Below the pieces are notes generated by a model. The model was not told where the DNA came from. It ran no database searches and saw only the letters and a list, made by a program, of their open reading frames with translations. Source: an uncultured Bacteroidales bacterium (GTDB lineage Bacteria > Bacteroidota > Bacteroidia > Bacteroidales > FEN-979). From it: a stretch of 39,310 nucleotides of DNA. Within the stretch, counting starts at the first letter, position 1. Every line of letters begins with the position of its first letter. Position numbers and translations under genes: made by a program. This document shows, piece after piece, positions 15,239-23,691 of the stretch. The DNA lies in assembly GCA_903828645.1 (NCBI GenBank), contig CAIKNA010000042.1, forward strand, positions 1-39,310, given 5' to 3'.

Positions 15239-15947
15239 AACTGCTTTCTTTTCCTCGCCCATCCTCCAGGGGATTACAGCCCGGTTCAAAACTCCGGTGA
15301 AATGCCGGATGGCAGTCGTTGTCTGCATATGGCTGATGGTTTCGTTAACCCCTTCTGGGAGCGTTGCCCAGAACAAGCCGATGGATGCGGGTTCCATTGT
15401 ATCCCTCAAAAGCCATGTAAAGGAGGTGGCTCAAGTGACGAGGACAATTTCCTGCGATTTTTCCCAGGAGAAAGAGATGGACATGATTGCGGAGAAGGTC
15501 ATTTCAAGTGGAAAATTCTATCTGAAAAAAGAGAAGATGCTGCGTTGGGAATACTTGAAGCCATTTTCATACATCATCGTCATCCGAAATGACCAGATAT
15601 CCATCAGGGATGAGAACAAGGTAAACCAGTTCAACATTCAATCAAACAAAATTTTTCTCGAGATCAACCGCATCATTCTTGGAAGCATACAGGGAACCTT
15701 ACTTGCCGATGAACAGAACTTCAAAGCTGATTTCTTTGAAAATCCTACATCCTGGGTCGTTAAAATGAAGGCATTGACGCCAAAACTCAAAGAGTCTCTT
15801 TCAGAAATTGTCATTTATTTCGACCGGAAAGATTATACTGTCAGCAGGCTCGAGATGAATGAACCCGGCGGCGACCGCACAAGGATCAGTTTCTCTGCCA
15901 AAATAGTCAACCAACCCATTGCAGATGAAAAGTTTGTGGTCCGTTAG
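15228..15947 (+). CDS. LolA-like outer-membrane lipoprotein carrier
   Basis: This 239-residue exported protein has a LolA-type half-barrel, with CDFSQEKEMDM, SGKFYLKKEKMLRWEYLKPF and a late EMNEPGGDRTRISFS region that follow the LolA pattern (F-x-Q, G-x-F-x-x-x-P-x-x-x-R-W). The hydrophobic signal core lies at residues 28-45, so an in-frame ATG at 15309 may be the true start; the longer form would have an unusually long basic leader. LolA-like genes recur in aryl-polyene and flexirubin clusters, where they are thought to carry the lipid product across the periplasm rather than lipoproteins. That is the likely job here. Confidence 0.8.
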   Translation: MPCKTAFFSSPILQGITARFKTPVKCRMAVVVCIWLMVSLTPSGSVAQNKPMDAGSIVSLKSHVKEVAQVTRTISCDFSQEKEMDMIAEKVISSGKFYLKKEKMLRWEYLKPFSYIIVIRNDQISIRDENKVNQFNIQSNKIFLEINRIILGSIQGTLLADEQNFKADFFENPTSWVVKMKALTPKLKESLSEIVIYFDRKDYTVSRLEMNEPGGDRTRISFSAKIVNQPIADEKFVVR

Positions 15948-16629
15948 CCTCGTAACACTGCTTTTTTGCGGTTGTGTCTCTATCAAACCGTCACACCTGA
16001 CGCCTTACAATGAGGTGATGAGTGACGCGCCGAACGTTACGCAATACAAGCCGCCTGCCAACAGCCACCTTTTCAAAGCAACCCTTGACATTAGGAAGCA
16101 TCACCTCACGGGGCTTCTGATCATCAAGAGTATGGATACACTAATTAAAACCCAGGCCCTTCAACAGGTCACTACTCTGGCTCCTTCCAAAACAGGGAGT
16201 GGAGGCACCCCCGGGAGATACAGGTTTGTTTTCATGAATGAGGTCGGGATGACGTTTTTCGACCTGGAGGTGAAAGCCGACAGCTTTAAAGTTGTTTCCT
16301 GTTTCTCGTCGCTGAATAAAAAGGCATTGATGAAAATTCTTGAAACCGATTTCAGGATGCTGACCTGGACCGGTTCCCCCGAATCCACCAGGATTTATCG
16401 CCAGGAAAAAACCAACAACATCATTGTGTCAGGTAACGCAGGAAAGTATAAAACGTGGCGAACCTACTCCCCTCCGGGCGATACACTTTATTCCATTTCT
16501 GCAAAATCAACGATCGCCGATCCGGTAATCATCAGTTTTTCAAAATACACCAAGGGTTTCCCTGGTAACATCATCATCGAAAATCCCTTCATCGGAATGA
16601 AACTATCCCTGCGGAAACTCACCCGGTAA
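15925..16629 (+). CDS. Predicted lipoprotein of the biosynthetic operon
   Basis: This 234-residue protein has a lipoprotein signal peptide with a lipobox-like LFCGC and the acylated Cys at residue 17. The ATG at 15925 gives a normal signal; a TTG two codons upstream is also possible. It overlaps the LolA-like gene by 23 nt. I do not recognise the family from sequence. The mature part is mainly beta-like and ends in a charged FIGMKLSLRKLTR. Location directly after LolA at the end of the operon suggests an outer-membrane acceptor comparable in role to LolB (inference). Confidence 0.75.
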   Translation: MKSLWSVSLVTLLFCGCVSIKPSHLTPYNEVMSDAPNVTQYKPPANSHLFKATLDIRKHHLTGLLIIKSMDTLIKTQALQQVTTLAPSKTGSGGTPGRYRFVFMNEVGMTFFDLEVKADSFKVVSCFSSLNKKALMKILETDFRMLTWTGSPESTRIYRQEKTNNIIVSGNAGKYKTWRTYSPPGDTLYSISAKSTIADPVIISFSKYTKGFPGNIIIENPFIGMKLSLRKLTR

Positions 16630-16640
16630 TGCGATATTTG

Positions 16641-16695
16641 TCAATCATCAATCATCAATCGTAAATCGCAAATCGTAAATCGTAAATCGTCAATT
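16641..16695. repeat. Heptamer repeat (aatcgta / aatcatc) between convergent genes
   Basis: About seven units of 7 nt occur in this AT-rich stretch, first as caatcat and then as aaatcgt/aaatcgc. The core 16657-16688 is identical over 32 nt to 39161-39192 at the other end of the window, in the same orientation. It fills most of the 73-nt gap between the + strand operon end and the - strand carbonic anhydrase end. No hairpin with a T-run is present. Confidence 0.75.
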
Positions 16696-16702
16696 ATAGT
16701 GC

Positions 16703-17347
16703 TCACTCCTCCCCTATTTTCAAATCATAAATGCTCCGGATGCTTGAAAAATAGGCCCCCAGGTCAATATCAAGTTCTTTCAGCAGCCCTTTGTGAAGAT
16801 CGTATACCCAGGCATGGAGTTGAGGAAATCCTGTTTGATACCATTTGCGTTGCACATGGTCGATCTTGACAAGGTTAACGCACTGTTCAATCACATTCAA
16901 TTCGACCAGCCGGTCAAATTTGTGGTGAGCATCTGAAATTCCATCCAGTTCCTGCTGGTGGATTCTGTAAACATCACGAAGTCCCTGCAGCCAGCTGTTC
17001 AATTGCCCCATGTCGGTTGGATGCAGTGCTGCCTTTACCCCCCCGCAACCATAATGACCGCAAACGATGATGTGCTTTATCTCCAGGTATTCAACGGCAT
17101 ACTGGATCACCGCATTTATATTGTTGTCGGTGGCAACCACGAGGTTTGCAATGTTGCGGTGAACAAAAACCTCGCCCTCATCCAGCCCCATGATCACATT
17201 GGCCGGCACGCGGCTGTCGGAGCAACCGATGTAAAGGAAATGGGGCTTCTGATCACTGGCCAGCTTTGAAAAAAAATGCTCATCGTTTGCAAGTTTGCTT
17301 TGCACCCAGGCTTTGTTGTTTTCAAATATTTGACGATATTCATCCAT
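16703..17347 (-). CDS. Beta-class carbonic anhydrase
   Basis: This 214-residue enzyme interconverts CO2 and bicarbonate. The zinc ligands are C42 (in CSDSRV), H98 and C101 (in GHYGCGG), with the D44/R46 dyad that positions the fourth ligand. The length and the HRNIANLV block are those of the Can/CynT subfamily. There is no signal peptide, so it is cytosolic. It is transcribed alone, convergent with the biosynthetic operon and divergent from the PNGase-like gene; a weak -7-like TACTTTTA lies on the - strand at 17376-17369. It has no obvious tie to either neighbour, although bicarbonate supply for malonyl-CoA synthesis is a possible link. Confidence 0.95.
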   Translation of the reverse strand: MDEYRQIFENNKAWVQSKLANDEHFFSKLASDQKPHFLYIGCSDSRVPANVIMGLDEGEVFVHRNIANLVVATDNNINAVIQYAVEYLEIKHIIVCGHYGCGGVKAALHPTDMGQLNSWLQGLRDVYRIHQQELDGISDAHHKFDRLVELNVIEQCVNLVKIDHVQRKWYQTGFPQLHAWVYDLHKGLLKELDIDLGAYFSSIRSIYDLKIGEE

Positions 17348-17362
17348 TGTCGTTTTATTATT

Positions 17363-17395
17363 TTTGATTAAAAGTACACAATTTGAGAATTTTTG
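17363..17395 (+). promoter_or_regulatory. Possible promoter for the PNGase-like gene
   Basis: TTTG at 17363-17366 and AATTTTTG at 17388-17395, separated by 21 nt, approximate the Bacteroidetes TTTG / TAnnTTTG pair with one mismatch in the -7 box. This would give a leader of about 140 nt before the ATG at 17541. Support is modest. Confidence 0.35.
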
Positions 17396-17540
17396 CAGAA
17401 AATATTATTTCATGGCCAGCGTTCCGGCGAAAGCAACTCGATCCTTTTCCACTTCTATTCGAAGAGAAGGGAATTTTTTTTCATTGAGGAGAGGCCAGAT
17501 GAGGTACTTAATGTTTTTACGTACTTTTATAGAAAAAAAA

Positions 17541-20500
17541 ATGCATAGAAACCATTCTCCCCTCATCCTGCTGTTGCTCTGTTTTCTCACGTTCACAGCG
17601 CATATGTTTGCCGGTAACGGCGACACGACGACCGTTCAAACATTCACCTTTGGTTCACCCCTTGAAGGAAAATTTCTCTTCCCGGGAAACACGCACCATT
17701 GGAGCAAAATCCTGATGGATTATACCTTGAAATGCAACCCGGCGCAGAATCCTGCCTGCGGGGAGTGGGATTATCTTACTTACACATACCTCTACAAACA
17801 TACCGGTAAATGGGATTCCACCCGGTACACCCATGCAAATTACACCATTAACGGGGAAACGCCAGATTCGCTGATGTATATGAATTCCGTGTCATTGTAT
17901 TATTTTCCGTATTTCGAGTTTTTCAATCAAACGTTGCCAACCTCCGCTTCCCGGGTCGGCGACAGCATCAGCAAATCTCACTTTGCTTTCAGCAACGATG
18001 CCACCGATTCCAGATCTCAATTCATCTATACCGCCAGTGAACTCTCGCAAGCCGGTCTGCTTACCGGTCAGTTAACCGGGTTGCGGTTCAAATTTTCACT
18101 GGTTGGCAGCCACCTTGACAAACTGCGGATCCGGATAAAAAAAACAACCCTCGATTCAATAAACCCATCAAGCATAGAAACGGCGGGCTTTACAGAGGTA
18201 ATTTCACGGGACTGGCAATTTGCAGATACCGGCTGGCAGGTACTCCCTTTTTCCTTTCCTTTTGATTGGGATGGTGCTTCTAACATCCTGGTGGATATCA
18301 GTTATGAGAAGCGTTTACCGGGCGGATTGAACGAAAACTATTCCGGGAATTCACCACGTGCCGGCATCTCCAGTTCCCCGGTTAATGACAAATTTCTCAA
18401 ATTCAGGGACGAGGATTTTGTGGAAGTTCCCGCATCGGTTTTTTCCAGGCTAGACAGTGCTGTTACCTTTGCTTTCTGGCAGTATGGCGATCCGTTGCTT
18501 CAACCCCAGGACAACACCCTCTTTGAAGGGATCGACAGTGCAGGACGAAGGGTTGTCAATGTACACCTTCCATGGAGCGACCGAAAAGTTTACTGGGATG
18601 CCGGACATGATTCCACAGGCTACGACCGCATCAGCCAGGTTGTGAGCGATCCTTCCAATTACCGTGGGAAATGGAACCACTGGGCCTTTACCAAAGATGT
18701 TAGAAAAGGCCGGATGAAAATCTACCTGAACGGGCAACTGTGGTTTAACCAGGGATCGAGAACCCGCCCGTTGAACGGAATAAAAACATTCCGGATCGGC
18801 AGTGACGGTTCGGGGACCACGAACTTCTACGATGGTTTCGTCGATGAGTTTTCCATCTGGGACAAAGTGCTGAGCGATACATCCATCCGGGCATTCATGT
18901 ATAAGGATATTGCCGTTGATCACCCGGATTACCAACACCTGCTGGCCTACTATAAATTCAATTCCACGGAAGGATTTAAAGCGGTCGATGCCGCTCCGGC
19001 GGGGCACGATGCAACCCTGGCAGGGTATCCCGAATGGGAAAGTTACAAGGGAAAAGACCTCTTCAGGAATTTCACCACCCTCCATGATCGCCCAGCCATC
19101 GTTTTTGAACAGGGGCTATATAACCCGGCAGCGCTCGATTCAACTTTCAAAATTGATACGCTTGCCAAATCACCCATTATGATCGTTCTTTTCGGCGACA
19201 CTGTTCACCCTTACCTGCCCACAGATACGCTGGCAAAATATCCTGCATGGTACTCGAACTACCATTATAACCCACAGGGGCGACCCATGGACTCAACCCT
19301 GGTAACCCCTGATGGCATGATGCGAAGGAGAGACTACACCTATTATGGTAAACCTTTCGAAACGCTTGAACGATATGAACTGGCAAGATACATCACCCCG
19401 TATGGCAACAACCTCAGCCTCGGAGACGGTTGGACGTGGGTATTCGACCTCACCGATTATGCACCCCTGTTGAGTGATTCCGTGCACCTCTCGGCAGGAA
19501 ACTGGCAGGAGTTGCTCGACATGAAGTTCAGGATGATCGAAGGAACACCGCCCAGGGATGTGCTGGGAATTAAAAATATCTACACCGGGAACCACGGCTA
19601 TGCCGATGCTTCGCAGCACAACCTTCCTCCGGTGACCGTGAAAATCGATACCAATGTTCGCAATGCCCGGTTAAAAATGCGCATTACAGGTCATGGGTTT
19701 GGAGGCAACCTTGATTGTTCCGAATTTTGCCCACGCAAGAATGAGCTTAAAATCAACGGGCAACATGCTTATGATCACCTTGTCTGGCGGGCCGACTGTG
19801 GACTGAACCCGCTTTACCCCCAGGGCGGAACATGGCTGTATGACCGGGCGGAATGGTGTCCGGGGGCAGAGGTCCGTACAAAAAATTTTGAATTGTCCCG
19901 CCTGCTTATTCCCGGCGATTCGCTGACAATTGATTACGACCTTGAGCCAGGCTATGTCTGGAATGGACAGGGAAGCTGGCCATACTATGCCATAGAATCG
20001 CAGCTCATCACTTACGGTAGGCCAAATTTCAGGCTGGATGCAGCCCTGGAGGAGGTTCTTTCGCCCAATAACGATAAACTTTACAACAGGTACAACCCGC
20101 TTTGCGGCCGCCCTCTCATCGCTATCAAAAATAACGGTTCGGATACCCTGAAAAGTCTGACCATCGAATTCGGCCCGGCCGGAGGAACGCAACAATCATT
20201 CGCCTGGAAAGGCAGCCTGGCTTACCAGGACACTACAAGGATACTCCTTCCGGCAATCGACTGGACCGGGTGGACCGGCGGCGACAACCGCTTTTTGTTT
20301 CACGTCAGCCAGCCGAATGGAGGCACGGATGAATTTGCAGCCAATGACGCCATGAGCGCTCCTTTTGTCATTCCTCCTACCTATGAAAACCAGTTTGTGT
20401 TCAGGTTCAAATCAAACCACATGGCCGGTTCGCTCTCCTGGATTTTAACCGACCAGGATGGAACTGTCCTCCGTCAGAACGGGCCGCTCGAAAACAATAC

Positions 20501-20990
20501 CATCTATTCGGATACCTTCAACCTTTCGAAAGGGTGTTACCGGATGATCATCCGGAACGCTGAAGGGGAAGGGCTAAATTATTGGGCCAACATGCCACCC
20601 TATGGCAATGGCACCTCCGGATATGCCCAGATAAAAAGCATGACCGGACAAATAATAAAATCTTTCCAGGGCGACTTTGGAAGGGAGATCGCCCAAAGCT
20701 TTACCGTGGGCATGACCATTGATGTGCCGGAACTCAACCCGGGCGGATATGTTAACATTTATCCGAATCCCACAAAAGGGTCATTTGTAATCTCCATGAT
20801 TCTTTCTCATTCTCAAAAAATTACGATTCTGGTTCATGATGCCATGGGCAATGAACTTGACAGGCAATTATTCACTGTTGCCGAAAAATCGGAAATTCCA
20901 ATGGAATTTGGATCAAATCCGCCGGGAATTTACTTTGTAACGGTCATCAGTGAGTCGGGCACCATTATCAGAAAGATCATGAAATATTAA
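17541..20990 (+). CDS. Secreted PNGase F-like protein with LamG domain and type IX sorting tail
   Basis: I start this 1149-residue protein at the ATG at 17541, which gives a clean signal peptide (MHRNHSPLILLLLCFLTFTA); the frame is open further upstream to a TTG at 17364. An N-terminal PNGase F-like module contains CGEWDYLTY (D77 as candidate nucleophile-activating Asp). A LamG/concanavalin-like domain lies at about 296-475 (WNHWAF, KIYLNGQL, DEFSIWD). The C-terminal PNGase F domain lies at about 717-790 (GHGFGGN, CSEFCPR, YPQGGTW, DRAEWCPG). The tail from about 1067 (YVNIYPNPTKGSF to the Lys-rich end) is a type IX secretion sorting domain. Probable role: cell-surface removal of N-linked glycans from glycoproteins. 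Confidence 0.78.
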   Translation: MHRNHSPLILLLLCFLTFTAHMFAGNGDTTTVQTFTFGSPLEGKFLFPGNTHHWSKILMDYTLKCNPAQNPACGEWDYLTYTYLYKHTGKWDSTRYTHANYTINGETPDSLMYMNSVSLYYFPYFEFFNQTLPTSASRVGDSISKSHFAFSNDATDSRSQFIYTASELSQAGLLTGQLTGLRFKFSLVGSHLDKLRIRIKKTTLDSINPSSIETAGFTEVISRDWQFADTGWQVLPFSFPFDWDGASNILVDISYEKRLPGGLNENYSGNSPRAGISSSPVNDKFLKFRDEDFVEVPASVFSRLDSAVTFAFWQYGDPLLQPQDNTLFEGIDSAGRRVVNVHLPWSDRKVYWDAGHDSTGYDRISQVVSDPSNYRGKWNHWAFTKDVRKGRMKIYLNGQLWFNQGSRTRPLNGIKTFRIGSDGSGTTNFYDGFVDEFSIWDKVLSDTSIRAFMYKDIAVDHPDYQHLLAYYKFNSTEGFKAVDAAPAGHDATLAGYPEWESYKGKDLFRNFTTLHDRPAIVFEQGLYNPAALDSTFKIDTLAKSPIMIVLFGDTVHPYLPTDTLAKYPAWYSNYHYNPQGRPMDSTLVTPDGMMRRRDYTYYGKPFETLERYELARYITPYGNNLSLGDGWTWVFDLTDYAPLLSDSVHLSAGNWQELLDMKFRMIEGTPPRDVLGIKNIYTGNHGYADASQHNLPPVTVKIDTNVRNARLKMRITGHGFGGNLDCSEFCPRKNELKINGQHAYDHLVWRADCGLNPLYPQGGTWLYDRAEWCPGAEVRTKNFELSRLLIPGDSLTIDYDLEPGYVWNGQGSWPYYAIESQLITYGRPNFRLDAALEEVLSPNNDKLYNRYNPLCGRPLIAIKNNGSDTLKSLTIEFGPAGGTQQSFAWKGSLAYQDTTRILLPAIDWTGWTGGDNRFLFHVSQPNGGTDEFAANDAMSAPFVIPPTYENQFVFRFKSNHMAGSLSWILTDQDGTVLRQNGPLENNTIYSDTFNLSKGCYRMIIRNAEGEGLNYWANMPPYGNGTSGYAQIKSMTGQIIKSFQGDFGREIAQSFTVGMTIDVPELNPGGYVNIYPNPTKGSFVISMILSHSQKITILVHDAMGNELDRQLFTVAEKSEIPMEFGSNPPGIYFVTVISESGTIIRKIMKY

Positions 20991-21036
20991 CCCCGGGAAT
21001 TCCGCGCTGACAAGGTATGGAAATCTCCCCCTTCCA

Positions 21037-21066
21037 TTGCCGGTTTTATTTTTTTTCTTAAGTTTG
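21037..21066 (+). promoter_or_regulatory. Bacteroidetes-type promoter of the outer-membrane barrel gene
   Basis: TTG at 21037-21039 and TAAGTTTG at 21059-21066 are separated by 19 nt, an exact fit to the TTG-N19-TAnnTTTG consensus of the Bacteroidetes primary sigma factor. The predicted start of transcription is about 21072, which leaves a 20-nt leader to the ATG at 21094. Confidence 0.75.
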
Positions 21067-21093
21067 CATGAAATTACTAAAAACCAACCCTAC

Positions 21094-21849
21094 ATGAAAA
21101 AATCTTTCTATCCGCTGATCATTGCCATGTTATTTTTAACAGGCCCCCTGATGGCACAAAAGCAGCTCTATTTCGGCCTTCAGGGAACAGGTCTGAGCTC
21201 TGTCATCACCAACCAGAATAACTATGGCCTTCCATTCGAAATGGATTACAAGGTCACTTTTGGAGGATCTGGCAATGTGAACGTCGGTTTCGATTTTAAC
21301 AAACATTTTGGCCTGAAACTGGAGATCGGATTTGCGAAACTGGGGCAGAATTATGCAGATAATCATACGGATACAAGTGGTGTTGCCTCTACTTATTCCA
21401 GAAAAGTCAAACTGAATTACCTTCAAATCCCACTTATGTTCAAATACAGGACGGGAGGAGATGTTGTAAGATTTTATGTGATGGCCGGCCCGCAATTTAA
21501 CCTGTTGCTCTCCGCTTCACAGAAGTATTTGAAACAAGATCAGGTTTATGATATAACCGGTTATTATCCTGAAAATTGGACCAAACCTCTCGTAATTGGC
21601 GAGGAAACGATCACCGACCGTTATAATTCACTTGACATTATGGGCCGGCTTGATTTTGGCTTAGATTTCCAGGTGGCATCAAACCTCTCTGTATATGTCG
21701 GAATGACAATGGCCTATGGGTTGATGGATATCAATGCAACCGACTATCAGATCCCTAATTATAGTTCAGGCAAATATAATCCATCTCATAATCTCTACGG
21801 AGGGATCAATTTCGGGATCAACTATTTACTGCCGATCGGATCGAAATAA
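21094..21849 (+). CDS. Outer-membrane beta-barrel (PorT/OMP_b-brl_2-like) protein
   Basis: This 251-residue protein begins with a signal peptide (MKKSFYPLIIAMLFLTGPLMAQ). The mature part consists of alternating amphipathic strands: FGLQGTGLSSV, VNVGFDFNKHFGLKLEIGFA, LNYLQIPLMFKYRTG, VRFYVMAGPQFNLLL and a closing GGINFGINYLL. The LxIPLMFKY block is characteristic of small PorT-family barrels of Bacteroidetes. The ATG at 21094 is chosen over an upstream in-frame start at 21037, because the latter would begin inside the promoter. It is a single-gene transcription unit with its own promoter and terminator. The exact cargo or partner is unknown. Confidence 0.85.
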   Translation: MKKSFYPLIIAMLFLTGPLMAQKQLYFGLQGTGLSSVITNQNNYGLPFEMDYKVTFGGSGNVNVGFDFNKHFGLKLEIGFAKLGQNYADNHTDTSGVASTYSRKVKLNYLQIPLMFKYRTGGDVVRFYVMAGPQFNLLLSASQKYLKQDQVYDITGYYPENWTKPLVIGEETITDRYNSLDIMGRLDFGLDFQVASNLSVYVGMTMAYGLMDINATDYQIPNYSSGKYNPSHNLYGGINFGINYLLPIGSK

Positions 21850-21879
21850 TTTCCTGAAAAAGAGATTAGAATGTTTACG

Positions 21880-21909
21880 GAGGCTGTCTGAAAGGACCGC
21901 CTCTTTTTT
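21880..21909 (+). terminator. Rho-independent-type terminator
   Basis: The stem GAGGC (21880-21884) pairs with GCCTC (21899-21903) and continues with GTC/GAC after one mismatch, closing a six-base loop. A run of six T follows at 21904-21909. It lies 30 nt after the outer-membrane barrel stop and just before the end of the convergent acyl-CoA dehydrogenase gene. Confidence 0.7.
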
Positions 21910-21938
21910 ATTCCGGAATTGGAACGAGCCGGATAATT

Positions 21939-23483
21939 TTACATGGTAAACCAGGAACTGCGATCCTGGTAGTCATCAATAATCGCAGGAGCAGGCATCA
22001 TGCTAAAAGCGCCAAGCAGTCCTGCAATCTCGTGACGGAGTTCCACAATGGCATTGTCAATGAGATCCTGTCTGAAACCCACAGCTGCCAATGCGATAAC
22101 CATATCCATCGCAACGATACGGCTCATCACTTTTCCCAGTTCGACCAGTTTCCGCTGGGGAAGCTGGGCAGTCAGATCAAACTGAAGCAGGTCTCGCAAC
22201 TCCGCTGTTGCATGCTCTGTGTGGCGGTAATGAATGAGGAAACTGAAAAGATTGTGTTCACGGGCTTTTTTCATTCGTTTGCACAATCCCTCGGCTACCT
22301 GGGCATACAACATATCATTTGATCCTTCAAATATCTGGAATGGCCTGCTGTCGATGATCCCGCGTCCGCCTGCATGGCTGAACCGGTATGCCCTGGCACC
22401 GGCAAGTTGAACAAGCGACTGGGCAGCTTCCTGCATGAGATCGGTTACAAAACTCTTCATTGAATTGGCTACCATCCCGCTGGCCGACAGGTCATGTTCA
22501 AGTCCGGCCTTATGACTGCTATAAGCGCACATGGCCGATGCGATCGTGAACGACGCCTGCAGTCTTGCCAGCCGTTGTTGTACCTGGTCATAATTGATCA
22601 GCAGCATCCCCCCAGCCACTCGTTGCCGGCAGTGTTCAAATGCCTCATCCATCATACGCTGAATAAAACCGAGGGCCATTCCCGGGAAATGAAGGCGGCT
22701 CCTGTGCAACAGATCAAGCAGTAGTTTGATACCCGTTGTCTTTGGAACAAGCCGGTGCGATTTAGGAATGCGCACATCGATCTGATTCCGGCCATAAGGG
22801 ATCTGGTGCAGCCCGAGGTTATCAAACAACTCTTCTACAACAATCTCCTGTCCAGGCAGGGTGGTGTCGCATATGAAGAAATCAATATCACGTTTGAGTT
22901 CTCCGCTACCGGTCATTTCCCGTGCAGTCAGCAACCAATAGTCGGCAAAACCGGTAAGCCCTGCCCAATGCTTGGTTCCCTGCAGATGAAAATGATCCCC
23001 CTGTTGGGTAAAGCGGGTCTGCATATTCAGTGCATCCGTTCCAAAATCGGGTTCGGTAATCATCAGGCCTCCCATGTTCCGGTTGTTCATGAACCTGCTG
23101 AAAATCGGTCCTTTGACCTCCTGCTTTGCATACTTTGTAACAGGCTGGATAAAAAGTCCCGAATTGATGCCAAGTGTAAGCGACAGTGCCAGTGATTCAT
23201 AAGAGGCGGCGGAAAGAATTGCCAGAATTTCATCGATCCGGCCTCCCCTGCCGCCAAACTCCCGGGGAATGCACACCGAAAGTGGGTTTAATGCCATGAT
23301 GTCCTGAAGTACCCCTTGCGGGATACCGCGCGGCAGGGTCAACCGGTCATATTCGCATTCTTCCCTGAAAACTTTCCGCATCCTGACCTGCATTTCACCA
23401 AGGAATTTGTGAAATGGAACATGTTGGGATGATCCGGTCATTTGACTGAATTCCCTATTGGGCAGATGCCTTCCTTTGGTCAT
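21939..23483 (-). CDS. Acyl-CoA dehydrogenase family protein
   Basis: This 514-residue flavoprotein has the FAD/substrate-binding block MITEPDFGTDALN, GTKHWAGLTGFADYWLL, and a C-terminal QIFEGSNDMLY whose Glu sits where the catalytic base region of the family is found. Family members oxidise acyl-CoA to the 2,3-enoyl form with FAD. It is longer than the usual 380-400 residues because of an N-terminal helical addition (about 1-60) and a C-terminal extension of about 100 residues. That extension is similar in layout to the 'long' acyl-CoA dehydrogenases found as single genes in Bacteroidetes. The gene stands alone and diverges from the kinase island. Confidence 0.88.
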   Translation of the reverse strand: MTKGRHLPNREFSQMTGSSQHVPFHKFLGEMQVRMRKVFREECEYDRLTLPRGIPQGVLQDIMALNPLSVCIPREFGGRGGRIDEILAILSAASYESLALSLTLGINSGLFIQPVTKYAKQEVKGPIFSRFMNNRNMGGLMITEPDFGTDALNMQTRFTQQGDHFHLQGTKHWAGLTGFADYWLLTAREMTGSGELKRDIDFFICDTTLPGQEIVVEELFDNLGLHQIPYGRNQIDVRIPKSHRLVPKTTGIKLLLDLLHRSRLHFPGMALGFIQRMMDEAFEHCRQRVAGGMLLINYDQVQQRLARLQASFTIASAMCAYSSHKAGLEHDLSASGMVANSMKSFVTDLMQEAAQSLVQLAGARAYRFSHAGGRGIIDSRPFQIFEGSNDMLYAQVAEGLCKRMKKAREHNLFSFLIHYRHTEHATAELRDLLQFDLTAQLPQRKLVELGKVMSRIVAMDMVIALAAVGFRQDLIDNAIVELRHEIAGLLGAFSMMPAPAIIDDYQDRSSWFTM

Positions 23484-23509
23484 GGTCTATTTTTATTTGA
23501 ACCAAATTA

Positions 23510-23517
23510 CAAAAGTA
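23510..23517 (-). promoter_or_regulatory. -7 element for the acyl-CoA dehydrogenase gene
   Basis: On the - strand this reads TACTTTTG, an exact TAnnTTTG match 26 nt before the ATG. No clear TTG -33 element is seen at 19-21 nt, so the assignment rests on the -7 box and its position. Confidence 0.5.
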
Positions 23518-23575
23518 AAAAAGTTCTTTGAATTAATTTCATTCATCTCAACTGTCATTTAAACCTATTTTCTTT

Positions 23576-23583
23576 TATCTTTG
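23576..23583 (+). promoter_or_regulatory. -7 element for the PocR-kinase operon
   Basis: TATCTTTG is an exact TAnnTTTG match, with CTG (not TTG) at 23552-23554, 21 nt upstream. It lies in the 208-nt gap between divergent genes and would give a leader of about 100 nt before the first kinase. The rest of that gap shows no further gene. Confidence 0.5.
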
Positions 23584-23691
23584 CTAACATGGAGTAGAAT
23601 TTTATTGTTTTAAATCATTTAACAATCATGACCTTTTTCGAAACAATATTATCCTTTCATAACCGGCCTGTTATACGAAAAAAACATTTCC

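Noticed and set aside
16641-16695. Possible CRISPR array
   Set aside because: Units are 7 nt and contiguous, with no spacers and no cas genes nearby. The 9-nt arrays at 10583-10926 fail for the same reason.
17364-17540. TTG start for the PNGase-like gene
   Set aside because: It would bury the signal peptide 60 residues in; the ATG at 17541 gives a standard signal sequence.
18450-19085. Antisense open frame of about 210 codons within the PNGase-like gene
   Set aside because: The sense strand encodes LamG motifs over the same bases. The antisense product shows no recognisable domain.
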